Positions 1 to 5,850 of a stretch of DNA of 7,839 nucleotides are shown here, in pieces. Source of the stretch: Actinomycetota bacterium (GTDB lineage Bacteria; Actinomycetota; Humimicrobiia; Humimicrobiales; Humimicrobiaceae). A program made the position numbers and the translations under genes. The DNA lies in the NCBI GenBank assembly GCA_003563375.1, contig PWSB01000220.1:1-7839 (forward strand), in the 5' to 3' direction. Under the pieces are notes generated by a model. The model saw only the letters and a program-made list of their open reading frames with translations, ran no database searches and was not told the origin of the DNA. Positions within the stretch are counted from its first letter, which is position 1; each line of letters opens with the position of its first letter.

Positions 1-114
1 GGGTTCAGGAAGGAAGGAGAAAATACGGCAGGAAAAATCCTATTTACCATTTTTATAGTAATATTTTTAATCATGCTTATTTTCTATATACTCTCTATAT
101 TGAATATGTTCTAG
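1..114 (+). CDS. C-terminal end of a probable membrane protein (5' part outside window)
   Basis: An open frame enters from the left edge in frame 1 and stops at TAG 112-114, giving about 37 residues. They begin with a polar, charged stretch (GFRKEGENTAGK) followed by some 22 nearly unbroken hydrophobic residues (ILFTIFIVIF and onward) and end in NMF. Almost every codon of the second part has T at its second position. Random AT-rich DNA would also give Lys, Asn and stops, so a C-terminal membrane helix is the better reading. The family cannot be named from this piece. It converges on the ferritin gene. A competing frame (positions 3-173) is also open, but it runs through the hairpin at 134-197 and has no recognisable pattern. 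Moderate to low confidence. Confidence 0.45.
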   Translation, partial: GFRKEGENTAGKILFTIFIVIFLIMLIFYILSILNMF

Positions 115-133
115 CAGTTTTTATTATTTTGAA

Positions 134-197
134 ACCTAAGGTGGCTTGGAGATATCAGAAGTATTTTGCTTGAGAGTGATATCCCCAAACCATAGGT
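134..197 (-). repeat. Long imperfect inverted repeat in convergent intergenic region (possible 3'-UTR hairpin or terminator)
   Basis: The left arm 134-156 and right arm 178-197 are inverted copies: 20 aligned positions with 18 DNA pairs, a 3-base bulge (GGC, 142-144) and a 21-base loop. Read as minus-strand RNA, one of the two mismatches becomes a G-U wobble, so the structure is better in the ferritin transcript, whose stop lies 15 bases upstream. No clear U-run follows on either strand, so it is not a textbook intrinsic terminator. It could be a bidirectional terminator, an mRNA-stabilising 3' hairpin or a remnant of a small palindromic repeat. A smaller 6-bp hairpin (TGGGCA/TGCCCA, 207-223) covers the ferritin stop codon. 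Confidence 0.6.
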
Positions 198-212
198 GTT
201 AATTATTGGGCA

Positions 213-704
213 TTATTTGCCCATTACTTCAAGATCTTCGAGTATATTCTGAAGATCCTCTTCATGCTCCAGCTCGTCTTCCAGTATATCCACTATCAGC
301 TTATAGGTGACTTCATCCTTGCCTTTTACGGTATCTATTAAGTTATTATATATCTCAATAGCACATTGCTCCCCTTCTACGTTCTGCTGTATTACTGATC
401 TTGTTGTGGGGTCATCAGGGGCAGCATAACCGCAATTTGTCACGTTATACCATTCTTCAGGCTTCAAAATAGGCTCACCGCCAAGGGTTATTATCCTTTC
501 TGCCAACTTCTCTGCATGTTCAAATTCTTCACCCGCATGCTCTTCTAACTCTCTTTCGGCTACCCCTCTAAGCGGTCCCTTTACTACTTTTGCGCCGATC
601 CAATACTGGTAGAATGCAAGCCACTCATCTGCAAAGGCTTTGTTGAGAAGTCCGATTACTTCTTCAACATCCATATTAATTATTTCTTTTGCTTTTGTCC
701 CCAT
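213..704 (-). CDS. Dps-like ferritin (DpsL/thioferritin-type) iron-storage or peroxide-protection protein
   Basis: This 163-residue four-helix ferritin-like protein probably oxidises Fe(II) with peroxide or oxygen and stores the iron in a cytoplasmic shell. Ferroxidase-type ligands are visible: Glu27 in ADEW of helix 1, an ExxH pair at Glu60/His63, Glu112 in GEQC, and a second ExxH at Glu144/His147. Cys91 (TNCGY) and Cys114 (GEQC) form a widely spaced cysteine pair, a mark of the Dps-like (DpsL) branch rather than of classical Dps or bacterioferritin. The chosen start is ATG at 704-702, preceded by GGAAGG at a 5-base spacing. A TTG 18 bases upstream would add six residues but lies before that ribosome site. 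The gene is monocistronic, transcribed away from accC, and convergent with the gene at the left edge. The role in oxidative stress is inferred from the family. Confidence 0.87.
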   Translation of the reverse strand: MGTKAKEIINMDVEEVIGLLNKAFADEWLAFYQYWIGAKVVKGPLRGVAERELEEHAGEEFEHAEKLAERIITLGGEPILKPEEWYNVTNCGYAAPDDPTTRSVIQQNVEGEQCAIEIYNNLIDTVKGKDEVTYKLIVDILEDELEHEEDLQNILEDLEVMGK

Positions 705-716
705 TTCTTCCTTCCG
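705..716 (-). promoter_or_regulatory. Ribosome binding site deciding the ferritin start
   Basis: On the minus strand the sequence CGGAAGGAAGAA lies directly before ATG 704. GGAAGG (715-710) is 5 bases from the ATG. The same purine run overlaps the first codons of a longer TTG-initiated reading, so the ATG start is preferred. Confidence 0.65.
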
Positions 717-768
717 TTTCAATTTATAATTTTTTAATATTTAAAATCCAAACGATTCTATATAAATA

Positions 769-797
769 ATTTTTAATTATTGGCATGGGTTTGTCAA
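769..797 (-). promoter_or_regulatory. Possible sigma-A-type promoter for the ferritin gene
   Basis: On the minus strand a perfect TTGACA (797-792) is followed after 17 bases by AAAAAT (774-769), a 4/6 match to TATAAT. Position and direction fit the ferritin gene, with a leader of about 60 bases. The -10 is weak and the region is AT-rich, so the exact element is uncertain. The remainder of 723-865 is AT-rich with no gene. A T6 run (837-832, minus) lies past the accC stop, but no GC-rich terminator stem precedes it. Confidence 0.4.
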
Positions 798-865
798 ACA
801 AGTAAAGATTAAGCAAAGGTGATATTTAGATAAAAAATTTATTTTTTTGGGATTAAAAACTGGTT

Positions 866-2206
866 CTAGACTCCAAATTCTTCTTCAATGAAGTGGGTAT
901 CTATCTGGCCTTTTACAAACCTTTGATTTTTCAGAATCTTTTTGTAGAAAGGTATTGTGGTTTTTATACCTTCAACCTTAAACTCGTCCAAAGCCCTTGA
1001 TGATCTGTCTATGGCTTCTTTCCTGTCTTTGCCCCAGACAATAAGTTTGGCTATTAGTGAGTCATAAAACGGAGAGACTGTGTAATTTGAATGTATGAAT
1101 GTATCTACCCTTACTCCGGGACCTCCGGGCAGAAAACATTCTCCGATGGTCCCTGGATTAGGAGAAAAGTTATTCTGGGGATCCTCAGCATTTATCCTGA
1201 ACTCCATAGCATTCCCAAAGCTGGCGCCGGGGTTAGGGGGATTTAACTTTTGTCCTGCGGCAAGCCTGATCTGTTCTTTTATCAGGTCCAGCCCAGTGAC
1301 CATCTCGGTTACGGGATGTTCCACCTGGATCCTGGTGTTTATCTCAATAAAATAGAAGTGGTTATTGGCGTCTAAAAGAAATTCTATGGTCCCCAGGTTC
1401 TGATAACCGATGCTTCTAGCCGCCCTGATAGCAGTATCGGTCATTATCCTTCTGTCTTTCGGTGAAAGGACAGCTGCCGGAGCTTCCTCTATCAGTTTTT
1501 GGTGCCGCCTCTGTATTGAGCATTCCCTTTCCCCCGCACATGCGACATTTCCGTAATTATCAGCTATTACCTGAAACTCGATATGCCTGGGTTTGGGTAT
1601 ATATTTTTCGATGTAGACCTCTTCTGCGCCGAAAGATGACCTGGACTCTGAAATGGCAAGGGAAAGAAAATTCTCAAGCTCTCTTTGATTATTGCATACC
1701 CTCATCCCCTTGCCCCCTCCTCCGTATGAAGCTTTTATTATTACAGGATATCCTATCTGCCTGCTGGTTTTAGCCGCATGCCTTATGTCAGGGACATTGC
1801 CGATCGATCCCGGGATGACAGGGATCTTATTGTTCCTCATAACATCTATGGCTTTTGATTTATTTCCTGCAAGCCTTATAGCTTTTAAGGGGGGGCCTAT
1901 AAAAGTTATATTGTTTCGGCTGCAGGCTTCTACCAGGGAAGGGTTTTCGGATAAAAAACCATAGCCTGGATGCAGGGCGTCACAATGGGATACTTCTGCG
2001 GCAGCAATAACGTTGCTTATATTTAGATAGCTCTTATTGGGGTGAGGGGGGCCGATGCATATGCTCCGGTCAGAGATCTTTACGTGCATTGAGTCCTTGT
2101 CAGCTGTTGAAAACACGGATACGGTCTCTATGCCCAGTTCTTTGCATGCCCTTATTATCCTTATGGCAATTTCTCCCCGGTTTGCCACTAAAACCCTTTT
2201 AAACAT
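866..2206 (-). CDS. accC: Biotin carboxylase (AccC/PycA family)
   Basis: This 446-residue enzyme carboxylates the biotin on a carrier protein using ATP and bicarbonate, the first half-reaction of acetyl-CoA, pyruvate and related carboxylases. Domains in order: N-terminal Rossmann-like domain (about 1-110, with VLVANRGEIAIRI), ATP-grasp (about 115-322) and the C-terminal biotin-carboxylase domain (about 336-443). The active site looks complete: Lys116, Lys158, the glycine loop YGGGGKGM (161-168), the SIQRRHQK block with Lys237, Glu275, Glu288, Asn290 and Arg292 of EINTRIQVEHP, Glu296, and Arg337 in FRINAEDP. Length is normal for AccC. Its ATG overlaps the end of the upstream fusion gene by 8 bases, so the two are translationally coupled and their products probably act together. 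Whether the complex is acetyl-CoA carboxylase or a two-subunit pyruvate carboxylase cannot be decided from this subunit. Confidence 0.95.
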   Translation of the reverse strand: MFKRVLVANRGEIAIRIIRACKELGIETVSVFSTADKDSMHVKISDRSICIGPPHPNKSYLNISNVIAAAEVSHCDALHPGYGFLSENPSLVEACSRNNITFIGPPLKAIRLAGNKSKAIDVMRNNKIPVIPGSIGNVPDIRHAAKTSRQIGYPVIIKASYGGGGKGMRVCNNQRELENFLSLAISESRSSFGAEEVYIEKYIPKPRHIEFQVIADNYGNVACAGERECSIQRRHQKLIEEAPAAVLSPKDRRIMTDTAIRAARSIGYQNLGTIEFLLDANNHFYFIEINTRIQVEHPVTEMVTGLDLIKEQIRLAAGQKLNPPNPGASFGNAMEFRINAEDPQNNFSPNPGTIGECFLPGGPGVRVDTFIHSNYTVSPFYDSLIAKLIVWGKDRKEAIDRSSRALDEFKVEGIKTTIPFYKKILKNQRFVKGQIDTHFIEEEFGV

Positions 2207-3995
2207 CCTTGCCCTTTCTTATAACCATAAGGGTCTGTCCGAATTCAACGGGATCCTCATTGGCTGCTGTGATCTTTTCAACTACCCCATCGGTGTCAGA
2301 AGTGATCTTGTTCATAAGTTTCATCGCCTCTATGATGCATAATGTATCTCCCTTTTTGATTTTTTGGCCTTCCTTTACAAATGGGGGAGCCTGGGGGCTT
2401 TCTGCCCTGTAAAAGGTCCCTACTATAGGAGATTTTACCTCTGTAATATCTTGGGGGATTTCATGTTCGGCCTGTTTTGCAGGGCCTGGCCTTTGTGGGG
2501 CTGTGCCGCTGGATTTATTGATGGAGATCTTTATTCCTTCAATTTCAAAATTTATTTTCTCTATATTGGAAGTCTCCACAAGATCAGTTATTTCCCTCAA
2601 TTTCTTCATATTAATTTTATCGAGGTTAGGCTTGCCTGTAACATTTTTTCCATTTCCTGTCTTGGATTTTTTCTTGTCCTTTAAAAATTCCAGGGTCTTG
2701 TCAGGAAAAAAACAATAACTGAGGATATGCTCTTCATCGCTTGTGATATCAGCAAGTTCGCTTTCACACTGCTTAAAGGTATCAGCGGCCTCATATTTTT
2801 GGTATTCCTCTTCCTGGTTTTTTTTAAATATTAAAGACTTTACCTTGCTGTCCATACTTGCAGAGGCCTTGCCAAAATAGCCGGCTGCGAATTTTTTTAT
2901 CTCATCTGAGGTTATATCCCACCTGTTATCAGAGATTATGGAATTCAATATAGCCTGGCTGGCAATTATCTGCCCGATCGGGGTGGCAAGGGTGGGGTTA
3001 CCCAGCTCTTTTTTTATTTTTATTATCTCATCAACCACCTGTCCCATCTGCTCTATTTCCCCAATCTCTTTTAGCTGCCGGCTGATTGCATTTATAAGCC
3101 ATTTTGGCAGCAGGCTTTCAGAATGGAGCCTTAGGATGAAGTTATCAGAGGAAAGGCTGTGGTTGAGGGAAGGGTAGATGTATTTTTTAATGTCCTCATA
3201 GAGCCCCAGTGACTTGCCGTAGTCAAGGTTATGTTCCAGGCATGTACCTTTTATGCTGTTAAGGAAAGTAAAGACGGAAGGGTTATAATCGTTGTATGAG
3301 GAGGGCATAAAACTCAAGTCCACACCGCTTGCTCCATTGATAGCGGCTTGGTAATAATTTAAGCCTTGAAGCCCCCTTACATTGAACGCGCTCAAATGAA
3401 GAGGTGTATCTGTTTTTGAAGATAGCTCTTTAAATAAAATGGCAGCTTTTGCGGGGACCAGTGTGGATTCCACATCCTTTATGCATATCTCTTCACAACC
3501 AAGATCTGCAAGCTGGCCTGCTTTTCTAGAATAAAAATCATTGTCCATCTTATGGTCATAGATCAAAGCGCCCTGAAGCCTGCCCCCAAGCCCGATTATC
3601 CTTTCTGCGGTATACTTAAAGTGTTCGATATCGTTTAATGCGTCATATACCCTGAACATATATATGCCGTTTCGGAGGCAGGAAGATATGAAGCGGTCGA
3701 TGATATCGGCTGAATACATCTCCAGGCCTACCAGGTTTCTTGCCCCTATCAAGACCTGCAGGGGAACCTTGGGAAGCTGCCGGTGTATGTATGAGCAAAT
3801 CTGAAAAGGTGTCTTATAAAAATTGTTTTCAAGCATTTTTTCAAAAGTAGACCCCCCAAGCACCTCCAGCCTGTCAAATCCCATTCCATCATAATGGCTT
3901 ATCAGGGTATCCAAAACAGCAGTATCCACAGCTGCCGGGTCTGCATTTTGAAATAAATCTCTAAGCGTGATGTCATTTATAGTTATTTTTTTCAT
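2199..3995 (-). CDS. Degenerate PycB/OadA-type carboxyltransferase domain fused to an AccB-type biotin carboxyl carrier
   Basis: This protein has 598 residues. Residues about 1-280 follow the pyruvate carboxylase/oxaloacetate decarboxylase carboxyltransferase barrel: DITLRD at 8-13, NLVG, YDALND, LGCEEICIKD. About 285-430 match the conserved helical PYC/OADA region (ATPIGQIIASQA). After a Lys-rich linker (about 438-460) comes an AccB-like part: N-terminal helix MKKLREITDLVE (from 463), then a biotinyl domain with SPIVGTFYR, a thumb-like insert (AESPQAPP, 531-538) and the biotin site EAMKLMN (Lys559). Asp8 and Lys173 of the metal site remain, but the His-x-His expected at 202/204 is Ser-Ala-Phe. 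The arginine of the LLRG motif is Gly84, and DMAGLL after the lysine reads DVESTL. So the carrier and its partner AccC look functional, while the transferase activity is doubtful. It would normally be annotated as pyruvate carboxylase subunit B. The ATG at 3995 is chosen because GGTGAG lies just upstream; a GTG at 4004 lacks a site. It overlaps bioY by 23 bases. Confidence 0.85.
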   Translation of the reverse strand: MKKITINDITLRDLFQNADPAAVDTAVLDTLISHYDGMGFDRLEVLGGSTFEKMLENNFYKTPFQICSYIHRQLPKVPLQVLIGARNLVGLEMYSADIIDRFISSCLRNGIYMFRVYDALNDIEHFKYTAERIIGLGGRLQGALIYDHKMDNDFYSRKAGQLADLGCEEICIKDVESTLVPAKAAILFKELSSKTDTPLHLSAFNVRGLQGLNYYQAAINGASGVDLSFMPSSYNDYNPSVFTFLNSIKGTCLEHNLDYGKSLGLYEDIKKYIYPSLNHSLSSDNFILRLHSESLLPKWLINAISRQLKEIGEIEQMGQVVDEIIKIKKELGNPTLATPIGQIIASQAILNSIISDNRWDITSDEIKKFAAGYFGKASASMDSKVKSLIFKKNQEEEYQKYEAADTFKQCESELADITSDEEHILSYCFFPDKTLEFLKDKKKSKTGNGKNVTGKPNLDKINMKKLREITDLVETSNIEKINFEIEGIKISINKSSGTAPQRPGPAKQAEHEIPQDITEVKSPIVGTFYRAESPQAPPFVKEGQKIKKGDTLCIIEAMKLMNKITSDTDGVVEKITAANEDPVEFGQTLMVIRKGKDV

Positions 3996-4530
3996 CACCC
4001 TCACCTTTGATTGCTTTATATATGTTTGCTGCCAGCATCAATTTCAAGGCATCAGGTATTAGGAAGGGGGCTATGCCCAGGCGGAATGTATTAAAAAATG
4101 CCTGCCCTGTGTACAGCATGAGGTGTAAAGAGCCGAAAAAATAGATGCAGAAAAGTCCTGCAGCCAGTGAAAATAAGGGCCCCCGGTTTTTTTTCTGCAA
4201 TAGATAACCGGTGACCAGGCTTGCTGCTGCAAACCCAAGAATATAGCCTGCTGTAGGGCCTGCAAATGCTATATATGCATTCTTAAAACCTGCAAATACA
4301 CCAAGGCCCATAAATCCCATGCCAATATAGGCCAGCTGAGAATAAAAAGCTAAAGGAAAGCCCAGTATCATGGCAGAAAGCAGGACGGTCAATACCTGAA
4401 GGGTGACCGGTACAGGGGTAAAAGGCAGATAAAAAAAGCTGTTGGCCGCGATGGGCATCACTAATGCAAAAAACATGACTGAAAGGGTCTTTCGAAAAGT
4501 GCTTATGCTGATATGTCTTACAATTTCCAT
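3973..4530 (-). CDS. bioY: BioY-family biotin transporter (ECF S-component)
   Basis: This 185-residue, very hydrophobic protein binds and imports biotin across the cytoplasmic membrane, alone or with the ATPase and T subunits of an ECF transporter; none of those is encoded here. BioY hallmarks are FTPVPVTLQ (37-45), the GLGVFAG segment (75-81), GPTAGYILGF (91-100) and PFLIPDALK near 155-163. About six membrane segments are apparent. ATG 4530 is preferred: a frame opening at a TTG (4572) adds 14 polar residues not typical of the family. The ribosome site is modest (AAAGGA 13 bases away, or GAAG 6 bases away). It is first in the operon with the biotin carrier fusion and accC, which supports biotin as substrate. 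Its 3' end overlaps the next start. Confidence 0.9.
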   Translation of the reverse strand: MEIVRHISISTFRKTLSVMFFALVMPIAANSFFYLPFTPVPVTLQVLTVLLSAMILGFPLAFYSQLAYIGMGFMGLGVFAGFKNAYIAFAGPTAGYILGFAAASLVTGYLLQKKNRGPLFSLAAGLFCIYFFGSLHLMLYTGQAFFNTFRLGIAPFLIPDALKLMLAANIYKAIKGEGDEKNNYK

Positions 4531-4554
4531 AATATACTTCTTTTCCTTTGGATT

Positions 4555-4579
4555 CCGTTTTGGCAAAAGCAAAAGACGG
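4555..4579 (-). promoter_or_regulatory. Small hairpin in the bioY leader
   Basis: CCGTTTTG (4555-4562) pairs with CAAAA (4570-4574) and CGG (4577-4579), giving eight base pairs with a two-base bulge and a seven-base loop. It would lie in the 5' leader of the bioY transcript, upstream of its ribosome site. It does not resemble a riboswitch known to me and may be fortuitous. Confidence 0.25.
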
Positions 4580-4648
4580 ATAATATACTGTAAAGTTTCA
4601 AATTATAGCTTACTAAATTGAAACTATTAAAAAAGCTTAGCGTCTTTT
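4571..4648. promoter_or_regulatory. Concentric dyads in the divergent control region (candidate operator)
   Basis: An inner inverted repeat pairs AGTTTCAAATTA (4594-4605) with TAAATTGAAACT (4614-4625), 11 of 12 positions around an 8-base spacer. An outer perfect 8-bp repeat, AAAAGACG (4571-4578) and CGTCTTTT (4641-4648), has exactly the same centre (between 4609 and 4610). The inner dyad covers the TATAAT box of the bioY promoter, as expected of a repressor site, and could serve both divergent operons. It does not fit the BirA pattern (TTGTnAAC ... GTTnACAA), nor BioR or BioQ sites as I know them. The regulator is unknown. Confidence 0.5.
4602..4630 (-). promoter_or_regulatory. Probable promoter of the bioY operon
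   Basis: On the minus strand a perfect TATAAT occupies 4607-4602, with a weak -35 (TTAATA, 4630-4625, 4/6) 17 bases upstream. Transcription would begin near 4595, giving a leader of about 65 bases before bioY. The box lies inside the inner dyad, so occupancy of that site should block it. No equally clear promoter for the plus-strand operon is visible in 4531-4684. Confidence 0.45.
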
Positions 4649-4684
4649 TAACCAATACTAAAAGGAAAGTCAAGTGGAGGATCC

Positions 4685-5833
4685 ATGGATTATTTCTTAA
4701 CTGAGGAACAACAGATGATCATAGATATTTGCCGGGAGATAACAGAGAAAAAAGTAAAGCCCATAAGAGCGGAACTGGATGAAAAACAGGTTTTCCCGGC
4801 AGAAATATTAAAAGAAATAGGAGGTTCAGACCTTTTCAGGCTTTTTATACCTGAAGATTACGAAGGCATGGGAACCGGAATTTTTGAAGTCTGCCTGGCT
4901 ACAGAGGAGCTTAGCAGGGGAGACTTGAGCGTGGCGACCTCATATGCTGCAAGCGGGCTTGGGTTTTTGCCTATTATCATATCCGGGGATGAGGACCAAA
5001 AGAAAAAATATCTTCCCGGGCTTGCATCAGGCCAAAGACTTGCCGCTTTTGGGCTTACTGAGCCTGAGGCTGGAAGCGATGCAGGAGGGATTAAGACCAG
5101 GGCCATACGTGAAGGTGACCACTATATTCTAAATGGGACAAAACAATGGATAACCAATGGCGGTGAAGCTGACGTATACACTATTTTTGCCATGACAGAT
5201 CCTAAAAAAGGGAGCAGGGGGGCAAGTGCTTTTATAGTCGAGAAAGGCATGGATGGCTTTGAGTTTGGGAAAAAAGAGGACAAGATGGGGATAAGGGCTT
5301 CGGCTACCAGGGAACTTATATTCAATGACTGCGCACTTCCCAAAGAGAATATAATAGGAAAAGAAGGGATGGGTTTTCTGATAGCCATGAAGACACTTGA
5401 TAGGTCAAGGCCAGCTGTAGGCGCACAGGGCGTTGGGCTTGCTCAGGGAGCGCTGGAAGAAGCTCTTGACTATTCCAGGATAAGAAAGCAGTTCTCCACA
5501 AGCATTTCTTCTTTTCAGGCGGTAAGGCATATGCTTGCGGACATGGCTACTCAGGTGGAAGCTGCAAGAAACCTTGTCTATCACGCGGCTAAGGTGGTAG
5601 ACAGCGGAAAGAAGGATATATCCAGGCTCTCGGCCATGTCCAAGGTGTTTGCATCAGATATGGCCATGCAGGTTACCACTGATGCTGTTCAGATATTCGG
5701 GGGATACGGCTATATGAAAGAATACCCTGTTGAAAAGATGATGAGGGATGCTAAAATACTTCAGATATATGAGGGTACGAATCAAATCCAGAGAGATGTG
5801 ATTGCTCTTGACCTCATAAAAAAAGGTTTTTAA
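4685..5833 (+). CDS. Acyl-CoA dehydrogenase, Bcd/CarC-like flavoprotein
   Basis: This 382-residue FAD enzyme interconverts an acyl-CoA and its trans-2-enoyl-CoA, passing electrons to or from Etf. Domains in order: N-terminal helical (about 4-115), middle beta domain with FGLTEPEAGSDAG (122-134) and WITNGG (155-160), and C-terminal helical domain with RKQF (267-270) and FGGYGYMKEYPVEKMMRD (338-355). The catalytic base is Glu363 in IYEGTNQIQR, the position used by short/medium-chain enzymes and butyryl-CoA dehydrogenases. Length is typical. The start has GGAGG (4676-4680) 4 bases upstream. It leads an operon with etfB 7 bases downstream and etfA, the order found for bifurcating butyryl-CoA dehydrogenase and caffeyl-CoA reductase systems. 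Acyl-chain specificity cannot be read from sequence. Confidence 0.93.
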   Translation: MDYFLTEEQQMIIDICREITEKKVKPIRAELDEKQVFPAEILKEIGGSDLFRLFIPEDYEGMGTGIFEVCLATEELSRGDLSVATSYAASGLGFLPIIISGDEDQKKKYLPGLASGQRLAAFGLTEPEAGSDAGGIKTRAIREGDHYILNGTKQWITNGGEADVYTIFAMTDPKKGSRGASAFIVEKGMDGFEFGKKEDKMGIRASATRELIFNDCALPKENIIGKEGMGFLIAMKTLDRSRPAVGAQGVGLAQGALEEALDYSRIRKQFSTSISSFQAVRHMLADMATQVEAARNLVYHAAKVVDSGKKDISRLSAMSKVFASDMAMQVTTDAVQIFGGYGYMKEYPVEKMMRDAKILQIYEGTNQIQRDVIALDLIKKGF

Positions 5834-5836
5834 AAA

Positions 5837-5850
5837 AGAGGTGGTTAAAA
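5837..5850 (+). promoter_or_regulatory. Ribosome binding site that questions the etfB start
   Basis: AGAGGTGG (5837-5844) is the only good Shine-Dalgarno match near the etfB start. It overlaps the GTG at 5841 and points, at 5 bases spacing, to an ATA codon at 5850. That codon is also where EtfB proteins usually begin (M-K-x-V-V-C-I-K-Q). Confidence 0.4.

Noticed and set aside
3..173. A 56-codon open frame entering from the left edge in frame 3
   Set aside because: It crosses the left arm of the long hairpin and shows no domain-like pattern. Frame 1 shows a coherent membrane helix instead.
724..738. A PerR box before the ferritin gene
   Set aside because: One half (TTATAAT at 724-730) matches, but the other half has several mismatches, and the DNA is so AT-rich that one half-site is expected by chance.
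832..858. An intrinsic terminator after accC
   Set aside because: There is only an A-run/T-run pairing (A7 with T6) and no GC-rich stem, too weak to call.
1095..1964. Plus-strand open frames inside accC
   Set aside because: They lie opposite a fully conserved biotin carboxylase, lack ribosome sites and family motifs, and are shadows of the real gene.
4571..4648. A BirA operator upstream of bioY
   Set aside because: BirA sites have TTGTnAAC outer-to-inner halves 14-17 bases apart. Here the halves are AGTTTCAA and TTGAAACT, the opposite orientation and a different core, so the dyad is left unassigned.
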